Positions 1-8,378 of a stretch of DNA of 64,000 nucleotides are shown piece after piece. This stretch comes from Shouchella miscanthi. Lineage in GTDB: Bacteria; Bacillota; Bacilli; Bacillales; Bacillaceae_D. The stretch covers positions 1,364,001 to 1,428,000 of the forward strand of contig NZ_CP042163.1 of assembly GCF_007725405.1 (NCBI RefSeq). The letters run 5' to 3'. The position numbers and the translations under genes are program-made. Numbering within the stretch: the first letter of the stretch is position 1; the number at the start of each line of letters is the position of its first letter. The notes below the pieces were generated by a model. The model ran no database searches. It was not told the origin of the DNA and saw only the letters and a program-made list of their open reading frames with translations.

Positions 1-43
1 CAGCGATACAAATGCAGGCGGCGATCAGGAAGACAGGTAACAT
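1..43 (-). CDS. Partial CDS at left edge, hydrophobic N-terminus
   Basis: Only the first 14 codons lie in the window, reading leftward from an ATG at 43. They encode a strongly hydrophobic stretch (MLPVFLIAACICIA), which fits a membrane segment or signal peptide. An AGGGG-type ribosome site lies about ten bases upstream on the minus strand. The gene would be divergent from the cidA/lrgA-like gene at 166. The product cannot be named from so little, and the call rests on the start context alone. Confidence 0.4.
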   Translation of the reverse strand, partial: MLPVFLIAACICIA

Positions 44-165
44 AGTAGAAGTGCCCCTTTTTAATCGAAAACATGCTATGATTCTAGCATATTCTTTTTA
101 TCAAAGCTTACCACATTGTCTTACCTAAATGAAGGAGGGAGCCTGTTACAACAGAACAGGGGATT

Positions 166-534
166 ATGAAAACTTTACAGCTTTTGCTACAGGTTCTATT
201 TTTATATGGACTCTCCGCGTTTGGAGATTTCTTATCCCGTTGGCTGAATCTTACTATTCCAGGTTCAATCATTGGGTTTCTTTTATTGCTGTTATTATTG
301 AGCACAAAAATAATTCCAGAAAGCTGGGTCGAGACAGGAGCCACCGCGTTATTATTCGTGTTACCCCTTTTGTTTATACCGTTTAATTTAGGGGTTATGC
401 AATATCCGGAACTTCTATCAACGACTGGATTTCTTCTATTCCTATCTGTTATAGTCAGCACGTTGCTATCGATGATTGGAATCGGGCATTTCTGTCAATG
501 GTATGAAAGAAGTCGAGGTGATTGGGACGAATGA
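166..534 (+). CDS. CidA/LrgA family membrane protein
   Basis: A 122-residue protein with four hydrophobic segments (about residues 5-22, 30-45, 58-80 and 87-108). It carries the typical family order of a GLSAFGDFL helix, a PGSIIGF motif (about 31-37) and a PLLFIPFNLGVM motif (about 67-78). Family members are holin-like or, in Bacillus subtilis PftA/YsbA, partners of LrgB-type proteins in pyruvate-responsive transport. Its stop overlaps the start of the LrgB-type gene by four bases, so the pair is translationally coupled and probably forms one complex in the cytoplasmic membrane. Which of the Cid, Lrg or Pft branches it belongs to cannot be settled here, because no LytSR pair is visible. Confidence 0.85.
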   Translation: MKTLQLLLQVLFLYGLSAFGDFLSRWLNLTIPGSIIGFLLLLLLLSTKIIPESWVETGATALLFVLPLLFIPFNLGVMQYPELLSTTGFLLFLSVIVSTLLSMIGIGHFCQWYERSRGDWDE

Positions 535-1217
535 TGTATCCAATAATAGCTATAGCCATTGTTGCTGCAACGGTTGTCATCTATTTCTTGTTTCGGAAGC
601 TTTACTTACGCTACCCCTATCCCATTCTGTTGCCTGTCGTGACATCGACCGTGTTTATTTTACTCATCTTACTATTATTTAATATTTCGTATGAAGACTA
701 TTTAATTGGAGGAGAATGGTTAAGTCGTTTAATGGGACCTGCTATTGTGGCATTAGCGTTTCCGTTGTACAAGCAACGCGTTCTTGTTCTACGCTATAGC
801 GTTATGATTGGTGGCGCCGTATCCATTGGTGTTTTTTTAGGGTTCAGTACGGTGTATGGGTTGGCGCTTTTGTTTCGATTCAATGAGACCCTCGTTGCGA
901 CAGTCCTTCCAAAATCGATTACAGCACCTGTAGCAGTGGAAATCTCTGCAGCCTTACACGGATTGCCACCGTTAACAGCCACATTTGTCCTTGTGGCAGG
1001 CTTTAGCGGTATTCTCATTGGACCATGGGTCATGCAAAAAGCAGGTATAAGGAGTCTATATGGTAAAAGCATTGCACTCGGGGGTGCATCTCACGCCATG
1101 GGAATTTCTAAAGCAGCTGAGTATGGGAACATTCCTCTGTCGATGAGTTCCATTGCTATGACACTAAGTGCTATCGTTGCATCCCTTTTGATTCCTATTT
1201 TCATATGGATCTTTTAA
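531..1217 (+). CDS. LrgB family membrane protein
   Basis: A 228-residue polytopic membrane protein of the LrgB/CidB/PftB family, the usual partner of the upstream CidA/LrgA protein. Landmarks are MGPAIVALAFPLYKQR, the LPKSITAPVAVEIS motif in the middle, and the C-terminal GGASHAMGISKAAEYG motif, all diagnostic of the family. ATG at 531 was chosen over the TTG at 522 because the GAGGTG ribosome site at 515-520 gives good spacing and the start overlaps the upstream stop. The function is probably export or facilitated transport of small metabolites such as pyruvate, or control of murein hydrolase activity. The sequence does not separate these. Confidence 0.88.
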   Translation: MMYPIIAIAIVAATVVIYFLFRKLYLRYPYPILLPVVTSTVFILLILLLFNISYEDYLIGGEWLSRLMGPAIVALAFPLYKQRVLVLRYSVMIGGAVSIGVFLGFSTVYGLALLFRFNETLVATVLPKSITAPVAVEISAALHGLPPLTATFVLVAGFSGILIGPWVMQKAGIRSLYGKSIALGGASHAMGISKAAEYGNIPLSMSSIAMTLSAIVASLLIPIFIWIF

Positions 1218-1246
1218 AGAGGGTGTGTGAAAACACGCTCTTCTTT
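1216..1246 (+). terminator. Weak terminator after lrgB
   Basis: An inverted repeat (AAGAG-GTGT pairing with ACAC-CTCTT, one G:G mismatch, GAAA-type loop) starts directly at the lrgB stop and runs into TTCTTT. It is plausible as an intrinsic terminator, but the T-tract is broken. Confidence 0.5.
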
Positions 1247-1249
1247 CAA

Positions 1250-1282
1250 TTAAAAAGTTCCATTAGCTTTAGCCAATGGAAC
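1250..1282 (-). terminator. Intrinsic terminator of the 77-residue gene
   Basis: On the minus strand, GTTCCATT pairs with AATGGAAC (8 bp, 10-base loop) and is followed by five T residues. It sits just downstream of the stop at 1291. Confidence 0.7.
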
Positions 1283-1290
1283 AGAAATTC

Positions 1291-1524
1291 CTATACTTTT
1301 TCTAACACATACGCTTTCTTAGATCGATATTCCTTTTCACCATTATCTGAAGCGTGCTCAAAGAATCCATCAAAGCTTTGAGTGACTTTGAATTCCCGTT
1401 CGGGATCAGAAAAAAGGTGATTTTCGTTTGAAGATAAAAGAACAACATCTTTTTTATTCACGAATTGATCTAAGTCTGTCGCTTTATAATGGACTCCAAC
1501 ATCTAATGAATTGTATGTTGCCAT
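1291..1524 (-). CDS. Small hypothetical protein
   Basis: A 77-residue soluble-looking, charged protein with no signal peptide or membrane segment. It is supported as real by a strong AAGGAGGAG ribosome site close to the ATG and by a terminator immediately downstream. The C-terminal half holds an aromatic cluster (SFDGFF) and several Lys/Glu pairs. I do not recognise the family. It is transcribed alone on the minus strand, upstream of lrgB's terminator and next to the GNAT gene, which is also on the minus strand. Confidence 0.65.
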   Translation of the reverse strand: MATYNSLDVGVHYKATDLDQFVNKKDVVLLSSNENHLFSDPEREFKVTQSFDGFFEHASDNGEKEYRSKKAYVLEKV

Positions 1525-1591
1525 GTCATCTCCTCCTTAAGCGGTTTTTGTTCCTATATCCAAATGTAGGAGATATTAAACATAGCTGTTG

Positions 1592-2065
1592 CTATTGTAG
1601 TGCTTTCATGTACCAAGCATCACAAGAGAAGTGCTCTGTTTTAAGTAGAGGTTCATCTAGCTTCTGGAAACCATGCTTTTGGTAAAAACGATTCGCAGCA
1701 TGCATCGTATGAATTGTTTCGAGATAACATGCTTCATAATATTGCTTAGCAAAGGCTAAACTTACCTCTAATAATTGCTCTGCAACACCAGTCCCTCTAG
1801 CTTCTTGTAAGGCGTACATCTTTTGTAGTTCACATATAGTAGGAAAACCAGATACACCGCCAATTCCAACACCAGCAATGATACGGCCATCTTTAACGGC
1901 TACCCAGTACTGCGTTTTATCTTTTTGATACAGCTCATAAAAACGGCTTAAATCAGGATCTGACCACGCAGTTCCTGGTTTATTTGCGCCAAATTCAATT
2001 AAACAAGTTCGAATTAATTGTTCTACATCTTGGTTGTCTTGTTCTTGAATTTCTCGAATATTCAT
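1592..2065 (-). CDS. GNAT family N-acetyltransferase
   Basis: A 157-residue single-domain acetyltransferase. The acetyl-CoA loop (motif A) is visible as LQKMYALQEARGTGVAEQLL at about 80-99, with the R-G-T-G-V pyrophosphate-binding turn. It is followed by the helix and the C-terminal ANRFYQKHGF motif (about 126-135) typical of the fold. It transfers an acetyl group from acetyl-CoA to an unknown amine substrate in the cytoplasm. The EFGANKPGTAW N-terminal segment occurs in uncharacterised GNAT proteins of Bacillus and enterobacteria. Nothing in the neighbourhood suggests the substrate. Confidence 0.85.
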   Translation of the reverse strand: MNIREIQEQDNQDVEQLIRTCLIEFGANKPGTAWSDPDLSRFYELYQKDKTQYWVAVKDGRIIAGVGIGGVSGFPTICELQKMYALQEARGTGVAEQLLEVSLAFAKQYYEACYLETIHTMHAANRFYQKHGFQKLDEPLLKTEHFSCDAWYMKALQ

Positions 2066-2198
2066 AGCTATGCTCCTATCATTAATGGTTAAAGCTTCTT
2101 AGAAGATTATGACAACTATTGTACAGCTTTGCGACAAAAGAATGCAAGATAGAAGAAGCGAAGACATGGTTAATTATGACATAATAGAGTAAGAGGGG

Positions 2199-3191
2199 GT
2201 GCATTCTTTGGTCATTAACGATTCGCTCTATGGTATGTTTAAGCTTGAACCAGTTCTAGAAACATTAATAGCTAGTCCACCTGTTCAACGTCTGAAAAAA
2301 GTACATCAGGCAGGCGGTTGCTTTCTTGTGAAACCCGAATGGAACGTGACAAGGTATGAGCATTCCATTGGAGCAATGCTGCTTGTTCGTAAATTGGGTG
2401 GAGGCGTTGAAGAGCAAATAGCCGCTTTATTACACGATCTATCACATACAGCCTTTTCCCATGTAATTGATTATGTTCTAGGTAATAAGGATGAAAACTA
2501 TCATGAGACTCTTTATGAAAGACTTGTAAAAGGAACAACCATACCTGATCTAATCGATCAAGCAGGTTATAACGCCCAGTCCATTTTATTTTCCAATAAA
2601 AAGTGGACGCTTCTAGAAAGGTCACTGCCTCATTTATGTGTAGATCGGATTGATTATACGTTGCGTGATCTTTATTCATATGGTGTGATTTCCTTAAAGG
2701 ATGTTGATGCATTTCTTAATCAATTGGTTGTGATCGATGGGAATATCGTTTGCGAAGAATTAAGCTGGGCAGAATGGTTTGCATCTATGTATTTTAAAGA
2801 AACGGTTGAATTTTTTTTACATCCAACGAACGTTTTTGCTAATCAGCAGCTTGCGCATATCTTATCAGTAAGTTTAGAAGCAGGAATTGTGACACTCGAT
2901 GACTTAGTTAAAACCGATTTTGATGTTTTGGAACAGTTACGGCTGAGTCAACATGAAACCATCCAGGCGCTGTTAACAGCGTTTGAGAAGCCGCTCTCAC
3001 CGTCTCATTTTCACTTAAAAGCTAAGCATATAAAATTAAAATATAGAGTCATTGATCCGGACGTGCGGTTAGGAGCTGGATGTGTATCTGCTTCTACTCA
3101 ATCTACGTTAGTGAGAGAGCTACATGCTCAAACAAAAAAAGCATCAACAACAGGTGCTATTGTGACGATTGCAGAAAGGGGAATAAGATGA
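2199..3191 (+). CDS. HD domain-containing phosphohydrolase
   Basis: A 330-residue protein of the HD superfamily, similar in layout to B. subtilis YdhJ and distantly to dGTPase/SAMHD1 enzymes. Metal-binding motifs are visible: RYEHSIG at about 52-58, ALLHDLSHTAFSH at about 76-88 with the paired His-Asp, and LCVDRIDYTLRDL at about 146-158 with the later Asp. The enzyme should hydrolyse a phosphate ester or nucleotide; its substrate is unknown. It starts at GTG 2199 behind a GAGGGG ribosome site. Its TGA overlaps the ATG of the decayed dsdA gene, so the two were one operon. Confidence 0.85.
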   Translation: MHSLVINDSLYGMFKLEPVLETLIASPPVQRLKKVHQAGGCFLVKPEWNVTRYEHSIGAMLLVRKLGGGVEEQIAALLHDLSHTAFSHVIDYVLGNKDENYHETLYERLVKGTTIPDLIDQAGYNAQSILFSNKKWTLLERSLPHLCVDRIDYTLRDLYSYGVISLKDVDAFLNQLVVIDGNIVCEELSWAEWFASMYFKETVEFFLHPTNVFANQQLAHILSVSLEAGIVTLDDLVKTDFDVLEQLRLSQHETIQALLTAFEKPLSPSHFHLKAKHIKLKYRVIDPDVRLGAGCVSASTQSTLVRELHAQTKKASTTGAIVTIAERGIR

Positions 3192-4112
3192 CCCGAGAAC
3201 GGCTATTAAAAGCATTTCCTAATTTAACTAAGCTTACAGCATTAGAAGAATATCTGTGGATTAACACGTCTAAAGGAAAGAAGGCCATTACAAAAAACCA
3301 TACATTATCCATGGAGGCGATTTTAGAGGCAGAAGCTCGACTAAATCGGTTTGCTCCTTATATATCCCTTGCGTTTCCAGAAACAGAACGAACGAACGGA
3401 TTGTTAGAGTCGCCACTATTGGCAATCGACTCTTTTCAGCAGTCCCTTGAAGAGTATTATCAGGTTACGATTAACGGTAGTTTGTTTCTAAAAGGTGACC
3501 ACTTGCTTCCAATTTCAGGTTCGATTAAAGCAAGAGGGGGCATTTATGAGGTTTTGACGATTGCGGAAAAGATCCTTATTGAGGAAAGCGTGTTCTCAAG
3601 AGAAGAGTCTTATGAGAAGTTAATAGAGTCTACATATCAAGACGTATTGTCTCGCTATACAATTGTCGTGGGTTCGACAGGGAATTTAGGACTAAGTATT
3701 GGTGTTAACGTGTTATTTTGCAGAACCAACCCACTCTCCTTGTATGCTTGTTGGAATGATGACAGGGTTACATGAAAATATTCACGTGAAAGATATAGGA
3801 ATTGACAATCGAACGATTGCAGATGGACTTGCGGTAGGACGACCATCAGGCTTTGTCGGAAAGGTGATGGAACCAATTCTTGGAGGTATCTATACGGTAA
3901 ATGATGAGACGATGTATAAGCTTTTAGCGATGCTCATTGATCAAGAAGAAATAGCTCTCGAGCCGTCAGCAGTTACAGCTTTATTCGGACCTGTACAGGT
4001 TGCAAATTCAGCAAAAGATGCTGTGCATCTAGCTTGGGCAACAGGTGGTAGTATGGTACCAACTAACCAAATGCAGCATGATTACGAAATAGGTAAAGCA
4101 CTATTAAATTAA
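3188..4112 (+). pseudogene. dsdA: D-serine dehydratase, internally deleted and frameshifted
   Basis: The first frame (from ATG 3188) encodes a normal DsdA N-terminus, including the PLP lysine motif SGSIKARGG and the phosphate-binding loop [11 protein letters not shown]. At about 3700-3710 the reading frame changes. The sequence resumes in another frame with [12 protein letters not shown] and continues through [14 protein letters not shown] to an intact C-terminus. Compared with the usual length of about 440 residues, roughly 130 residues between the glycine loop and the [10 protein letters not shown] motif are missing. A deletion of some 390 bases therefore caused both the loss and the frameshift. 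Active DsdA would convert D-serine to pyruvate and ammonia; this copy cannot. Start and stop contexts are still intact, which suggests recent decay. Confidence 0.9.
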
Positions 4113-4124
4113 CTCATTCTTTTT

Positions 4125-4164
4125 GAAAAAAGGGATACTTGTCCATAAGACGTATCCCTATTTT
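4125..4164. terminator. Bidirectional terminator
   Basis: AGGGATAC (4131-4138) pairs with GTATCCCT (4152-4159), flanked by A-rich and T-rich tracts on both sides. It serves the dsdA remnant on the plus strand and the patatin gene on the minus strand, whose stop lies inside the stem. Confidence 0.85.
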
Positions 4165-5078
4165 TGTGTTTTTTTCCTAGAACGAAGCTGTTTGTGCGCA
4201 TCAAAATCCCATGTAGACAAGAAGAGTTCAGCTGCTTGATAACCAGACTCGAACAAATAATCGCTTTGCTCATCCGTTAGTAGGAAATCGGTTGCTGTGA
4301 TGGAATCGGTATAAATTTGTATTGTGCGATCTCTCGTTTCATCACTTAAATGTCTCATATCATGAGCTTGCATCATCGTTTTGACAATGTTCTGTGCTAA
4401 ATGTATTGGCGTTGGAATAATGGCATCCCCTTCAATTCGATCTTTCAAAAAGCGAAAGCCGAAGGTTGGGTAGCGAGGATTTTCAACATCAAACAGCCAA
4501 ATCGGAAAATTACTTAGTAAGCCGCCATCAACAATATACGCCTTACTTTTGTTTGCCAGCTTCCATCTAGCAGGGCGATAAAAAAAGGGGATAGATGTAC
4601 TCATTCGCACTGCTTGAGCAATCGTTACATCACTTGGTTTCATACCGTAACGGTTTAAATCGTCAGGAAAAATGATCATTTGTCCGCTACTAATATCTGA
4701 TGCAATGATTTTAAGTTTTTCAGGTGGAAGATCTGCGAAGGTTCGAATGTTTTTCCTCCGTAATAGTTCTTCGAGCCACACGTCAATATAATCGTTCTTA
4801 TACATACCTAAATAAAACACGAGATTAATAAAATTTCCAACAAAAGGGATGTGATTGACCCAATTCTTCCCTCGTAAATCTTTAAAATTTAATACTTTTA
4901 ATTGTTCATTTATTTCTTTACTTGTATATCCTGCTGCAAGAAGAGCGGCAATAATAGCCCCTACAGAAGTTCCAGCTAATTTCTGCCATTGCACACCATG
5001 AGCTTCCATTGATTCAATTGCTCCAGCAAAAGCAATACCACGAATGCCTCCACCTTCAAAAACTGCATCGACTTTCAT
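4158..5078 (-). CDS. Patatin-like phospholipase
   Basis: A 306-residue patatin-family acyl hydrolase, of the RssA/YqhO type. The oxyanion loop GGGIRGIAFAGA is at about 9-20, the nucleophile motif GTSVGAI at about 40-46 (Ser), and the catalytic DGG at about 183-185, giving a complete Ser-Asp dyad. It should cleave acyl chains from membrane phospholipids. No signal peptide is present, so it acts from the cytoplasm. The gene is monocistronic on the minus strand, with a GGAGG ribosome site before the ATG at 5078. Confidence 0.9.
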   Translation of the reverse strand: MKVDAVFEGGGIRGIAFAGAIESMEAHGVQWQKLAGTSVGAIIAALLAAGYTSKEINEQLKVLNFKDLRGKNWVNHIPFVGNFINLVFYLGMYKNDYIDVWLEELLRRKNIRTFADLPPEKLKIIASDISSGQMIIFPDDLNRYGMKPSDVTIAQAVRMSTSIPFFYRPARWKLANKSKAYIVDGGLLSNFPIWLFDVENPRYPTFGFRFLKDRIEGDAIIPTPIHLAQNIVKTMMQAHDMRHLSDETRDRTIQIYTDSITATDFLLTDEQSDYLFESGYQAAELFLSTWDFDAHKQLRSRKKTQK

Positions 5079-5287
5079 TGTATGCCTCCTTTCACTTCAA
5101 CAAGTTAACGAAGGAACTTGTCTACTCATATTCTATGAACCAGCAGTAAAAAAAGTGTTTCATTTCCATTAAAGAGGAGTGCATTCAGCAAAAATCAAAA
5201 AAAATTAGAAAAATCTTCATGATATACATAATTTTTTTAGTAGAAAGCCAAACTAAGAGTGAAACAAAATATGAATAATGGAGTTGA

Positions 5288-5803
5288 ATGAAAATGAAGA
5301 AATATCTATTGCATTCTTTAGCCCTTACTTTTGTTGCAACAGCGTTAGTCGCATGTGGAGGCAACGATAATAATGATATGAATTCACCAGATAATGATAT
5401 GGAAATGAATGAACCTGGTGAAGATAGTGTTGAAAACCAAGGCTACGGCATGAATGATCATGGTGAACAACATATGACAGTTTCGGGTGAAGTGGCTGAT
5501 AGCGTTCGTAAATTAGATGGTGTTCATCATGCAGCGGCAATCGTGATGGGAAGCCAAGCATATATTGCTGTGACAATGGATGACGAATCACATGATGTAT
5601 CAGACGATATGAAGCAAAAAATTGCTGACAAAGCAATGGAAGTTGATCACAATCTTAGTGATGTTCATGTTTCTTCAAACCCTGATTTTGTGGAACGGAT
5701 GAAAGGCTACGGTGACAGAATTGAGAATGGTGAACCTGTAAGTGGTTTTGCAGATGAATTTATGGAAATGGTTCATCGTATGTTTCCAACAACAAAACGA
5801 TAG
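5288..5803 (+). CDS. YhcN/YlaJ family sporulation lipoprotein
   Basis: A 171-residue lipoprotein. The signal peptide ends in a lipobox (LVAC, Cys about 22), followed by a low-complexity Asn/Asp/Met-rich linker (about 24-60) and a compact domain from about 62. That domain carries the YhcN/YlaJ features V-x-KLDGVHHAAAIVMGSQAYIAV and a C-terminal helix. Family members sit in the inner spore membrane of Bacillus. Translation could start at either of two nearby ATGs (5288 or 5294); the GGAG site fits the second slightly better. It stands alone between a divergent patatin gene and a strong terminator. Confidence 0.85.
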   Translation: MKMKKYLLHSLALTFVATALVACGGNDNNDMNSPDNDMEMNEPGEDSVENQGYGMNDHGEQHMTVSGEVADSVRKLDGVHHAAAIVMGSQAYIAVTMDDESHDVSDDMKQKIADKAMEVDHNLSDVHVSSNPDFVERMKGYGDRIENGEPVSGFADEFMEMVHRMFPTTKR

Positions 5804-5814
5804 TAGTGAAAAGG

Positions 5815-5850
5815 AAAACCTACAGGTTATTATCTGTAGGTTTTTATTTA
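5815..5850 (+). terminator. Intrinsic terminator
   Basis: AAAACCTACAG pairs with CTGTAGGTTTT around an 8-base loop and ends in a T-tract, directly after the spore lipoprotein gene. Confidence 0.9.
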
Positions 5851-5866
5851 GTGTACAAATATTTAT

Positions 5867-6718
5867 TTACCTTTGAAGCGTATGTATTAAACTTTGTTGA
5901 AGAGGTTTTAAGTAAGATTTCTTAGAAGTGAAAAGGTATAAGTCCCGAGTGAACGGACAATTAGAGAGGCGTTTGAATAGAAAATGTCGATTCCAAGGTG
6001 GTTCAACCATCAACTTTGGAATGATAGCTACCGCATGGTTTTGTGTCAAAGAATAGAGAAAGGATCGGTAAGGGAGGCTATGAATATCCCTTTTTTTCCA
6101 ACCGTTTTTCTCGCATAATGTATGCCACATTTGATAAAAGCGACTTGTTTTTGGTGGAACAATTTGTGGGTATGAAAAACATTGCTCAAGCGAGAGTTCT
6201 TCACAATCAGCAAGTGGATGGTCCTCAGCTATGGCAACTTGATATTCATCATGCTTAACGAGTGTCGAGTAAAAGCCTTCATGAGAAGGATAGTCTTCAA
6301 AAATTGCAGCATCAATGTCTCCTTTTTTTAGCATCGGTATAAATTCAAGGCAGTTATCTCGTGTATATGTGCACGTGATGTTCATTTTTGAGGCTTCATA
6401 TGTAAGAGTTTGGGGTAAATACGTGGACGAAATAAAAGGTGCAACACCTAAGCGAACCGCGTTTTTTGGTACAAAGCGATGGAGTTTACGCTGTAGTTCA
6501 TGCCAAATGGGCTGCATCTCATTATAGAAAAGTTGTCCTGTTTCTGTTAATGTCATCCCCTCGTGTGAGCGAATAAACAACGTTTTGTTTAAAGATTTTT
6601 CTAATTCTTTTACATGTCGACTAACAGCGGGTTGGGTTAACCCCAGTCGAGTAGCGGCTTTCGAAATACTGCCTTCTTCAGAAATCGTTAGAAACGCTTC
6701 TAAATATCGAATGTCCAT
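5867..6718 (-). CDS. LysR family transcriptional regulator
   Basis: A 283-residue LysR-type regulator. The N-terminal winged helix-turn-helix is typical (MDIRYLEAFLTISEEGSISKAA, then LGLTQPAVSRHVKELE at about 25-40), followed by the linker helix and a two-lobe effector domain. LysR proteins bind DNA as tetramers and usually control a neighbouring or divergent gene. Here the divergent neighbour is serS, an unlikely target, so its real targets may lie elsewhere or it may be only autoregulated. The effector cannot be inferred. Confidence 0.9.
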   Translation of the reverse strand: MDIRYLEAFLTISEEGSISKAATRLGLTQPAVSRHVKELEKSLNKTLFIRSHEGMTLTETGQLFYNEMQPIWHELQRKLHRFVPKNAVRLGVAPFISSTYLPQTLTYEASKMNITCTYTRDNCLEFIPMLKKGDIDAAIFEDYPSHEGFYSTLVKHDEYQVAIAEDHPLADCEELSLEQCFSYPQIVPPKTSRFYQMWHTLCEKNGWKKRDIHSLPYRSFLYSLTQNHAVAIIPKLMVEPPWNRHFLFKRLSNCPFTRDLYLFTSKKSYLKPLQQSLIHTLQR

Positions 6719-7022
6719 TTAAGTCTCCTTTTTAGTAACAGGTGTTATTGGGCTTTTGTGCCAACTTTTTTCGCGTTCAAGCTACACACACTATATCAGA
6801 AAAAGTTAGCTCAAATGTATACCCTTCTTTCCGCAAAACGAAACCACTTTTTTCTGGAAAAAAGCGTGTTTTTTAAATGAATGTATGTAAAGAGGTTGAT
6901 TGTGTAAAGGAAAAGCATATTTTTACGTGTGAAAGCTATAGTGGTGTGCTAAAATGTACATAATGATTACTAGTCGTTTACAATGTATACGAGTGAGAAA
7001 TTAGAATGAGAGAGGTTTACAC
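6719..7022. promoter_or_regulatory. Divergent lysR/serS promoter region
   Basis: About 300 bases without a gene. A plausible extended -10 (TGCTAAAAT, hexamer 6950-6955) lies some 70 bases before serS. A short palindrome (CTTTTTTC-TG-GAAAAAAG, near 6850) lies between the two genes and could be a LysR-type or structural element. I see no T-box landmarks (no AGGGTGG-type core and no terminator just upstream of serS). Confidence 0.4.
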
Positions 7023-8300
7023 ATGTTAGATATTCAATTTATAAGGGATCATGCCGACAGAATTAAACAAACGGCAGTTCAAAAGAAGTTAAACGTCCCA
7101 GTAGATGAACTCATTGAAGTCGATCAAAAGCGACGCGAACTTATTCAGAAGATTGAAGGCTACCGAACAGAGCGCAATCAACAAACAAAAGCGATCGGTG
7201 AATTAGCAAGAGAAAAGAAAAAAGAGGAAATGGACGCAAAGAAAGAAGAAGTCCGTCTTCTGAACCAATCAATTAAAGAGTTAGAGACCGAATACCAAGA
7301 GGTTGAAACGTCTTATTTACACATAATGAATTTAATTCCGAACGTTGTCTCTGAAGATACACCTGTTGGTAACTCTGACGAAGATAATGTTGAATTAGAA
7401 AAAGTCGGGGAGATCCCACAATTTTCATTTACACCTAAAGATCACATGGAACTAGGACAGGCTCACGAAATGTTTGATGTGGAGCGAGGCGTGAAAATCG
7501 CTGGAACGCGTAATTATGTGCTAAAGAACCAAGGACTATTTTTACATAGAGCGGTTCAGCAGTTGGCTGTCGATTTATTACATGAGCGTGGTTTCTCCAT
7601 TATGGACGTACCGTTAATGGCAAACGAAGAAGTATTATATAGTACAGGCTTTTTTCCAGATGGTAAAGAGCAGACGTATCATCTAGAGAAAGACAATAAG
7701 TATCTAGTAGGTACTGCGGAAGTACCCCTTGTTGGTTTTTATGGAAATGAGATTGTCGATGTTGAGGAACCAATTCGCTTAGGTGCAGTATCAAACTGTT
7801 TCCGAAGAGAAGCTGGATCTGCTGGAAGAGATGTTCGGGGTTTATACCGTGTCCATCAGTTTGCGAAGGTTGAGCAAGTTGTTCTTTGCAAGAATGATCC
7901 AGAACTAGCCGATCGTCTCTTATCAGAAATTACCGAGATTGCAAAAGAAATTTTAACCTTATTGGAACTTCCGTACCGAGTGGTGGCTGTTTGTACAGGC
8001 GATATGTCTCAAAAAAATCATAAACAATATGATATTGAAACGTGGATGCCGAGTCGTGAAAGTTATAGTGAAACCCACTCTTCTTCAAACGTAACAGATT
8101 TCCAAGCGAGACGGTCAAACATTCGTTATCGTGACGAAAATGGAAAACTTCAATACTGCTATACGTTAAATAATACGGCAGTCGCAACACCTAGAATTTT
8201 GATTCCGTTATTAGAAAATCATCAACAAGAAGATGGCTCAATTGCCATTCCTAAAGCTTTGCAGAAATATATGTACGGGAAAACTACGATTCAGCTCTAA
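7023..8300 (+). CDS. serS: Serine--tRNA ligase
   Basis: A 425-residue class II seryl-tRNA synthetase of full length. It charges tRNA-Ser (and the selenocysteine tRNA where present) with serine in the cytoplasm. The N-terminal long coiled-coil arm (about 28-110) that grips the tRNA is present. It is followed by the catalytic core with motif 2 (FRREAGSAGRDVRGLYRVHQF region, about 260-281) and motif 3 (NTAVATPRILIPLLEN, about 388-403). The start ATG follows a GAGAGG ribosome site. The gene is monocistronic between an intergenic region and a strong terminator. Confidence 0.98.
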   Translation: MLDIQFIRDHADRIKQTAVQKKLNVPVDELIEVDQKRRELIQKIEGYRTERNQQTKAIGELAREKKKEEMDAKKEEVRLLNQSIKELETEYQEVETSYLHIMNLIPNVVSEDTPVGNSDEDNVELEKVGEIPQFSFTPKDHMELGQAHEMFDVERGVKIAGTRNYVLKNQGLFLHRAVQQLAVDLLHERGFSIMDVPLMANEEVLYSTGFFPDGKEQTYHLEKDNKYLVGTAEVPLVGFYGNEIVDVEEPIRLGAVSNCFRREAGSAGRDVRGLYRVHQFAKVEQVVLCKNDPELADRLLSEITEIAKEILTLLELPYRVVAVCTGDMSQKNHKQYDIETWMPSRESYSETHSSSNVTDFQARRSNIRYRDENGKLQYCYTLNNTAVATPRILIPLLENHQQEDGSIAIPKALQKYMYGKTTIQL

Positions 8301-8305
8301 TGGTT

Positions 8306-8340
8306 ACGTCGCCTTTAATAGGGCGACGTCCTTTTTTCTT
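8306..8340 (+). terminator. Intrinsic terminator of serS
   Basis: ACGTCGCC (8306-8313) pairs with GGCGACGT (8322-8329) around a short loop and is followed by CCTTTTTT. Confidence 0.9.
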
Positions 8341-8378
8341 TTATTCTTTCAGAATAATTCGGTAAATGGGGGAGTTCC

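Noticed and set aside
3080-3187. Upstream extension of the dsdA frame to 3080
   Set aside because: It lies inside the HD phosphohydrolase gene, is Cys-rich and unlike DsdA; ATG 3188 has the ribosome site.
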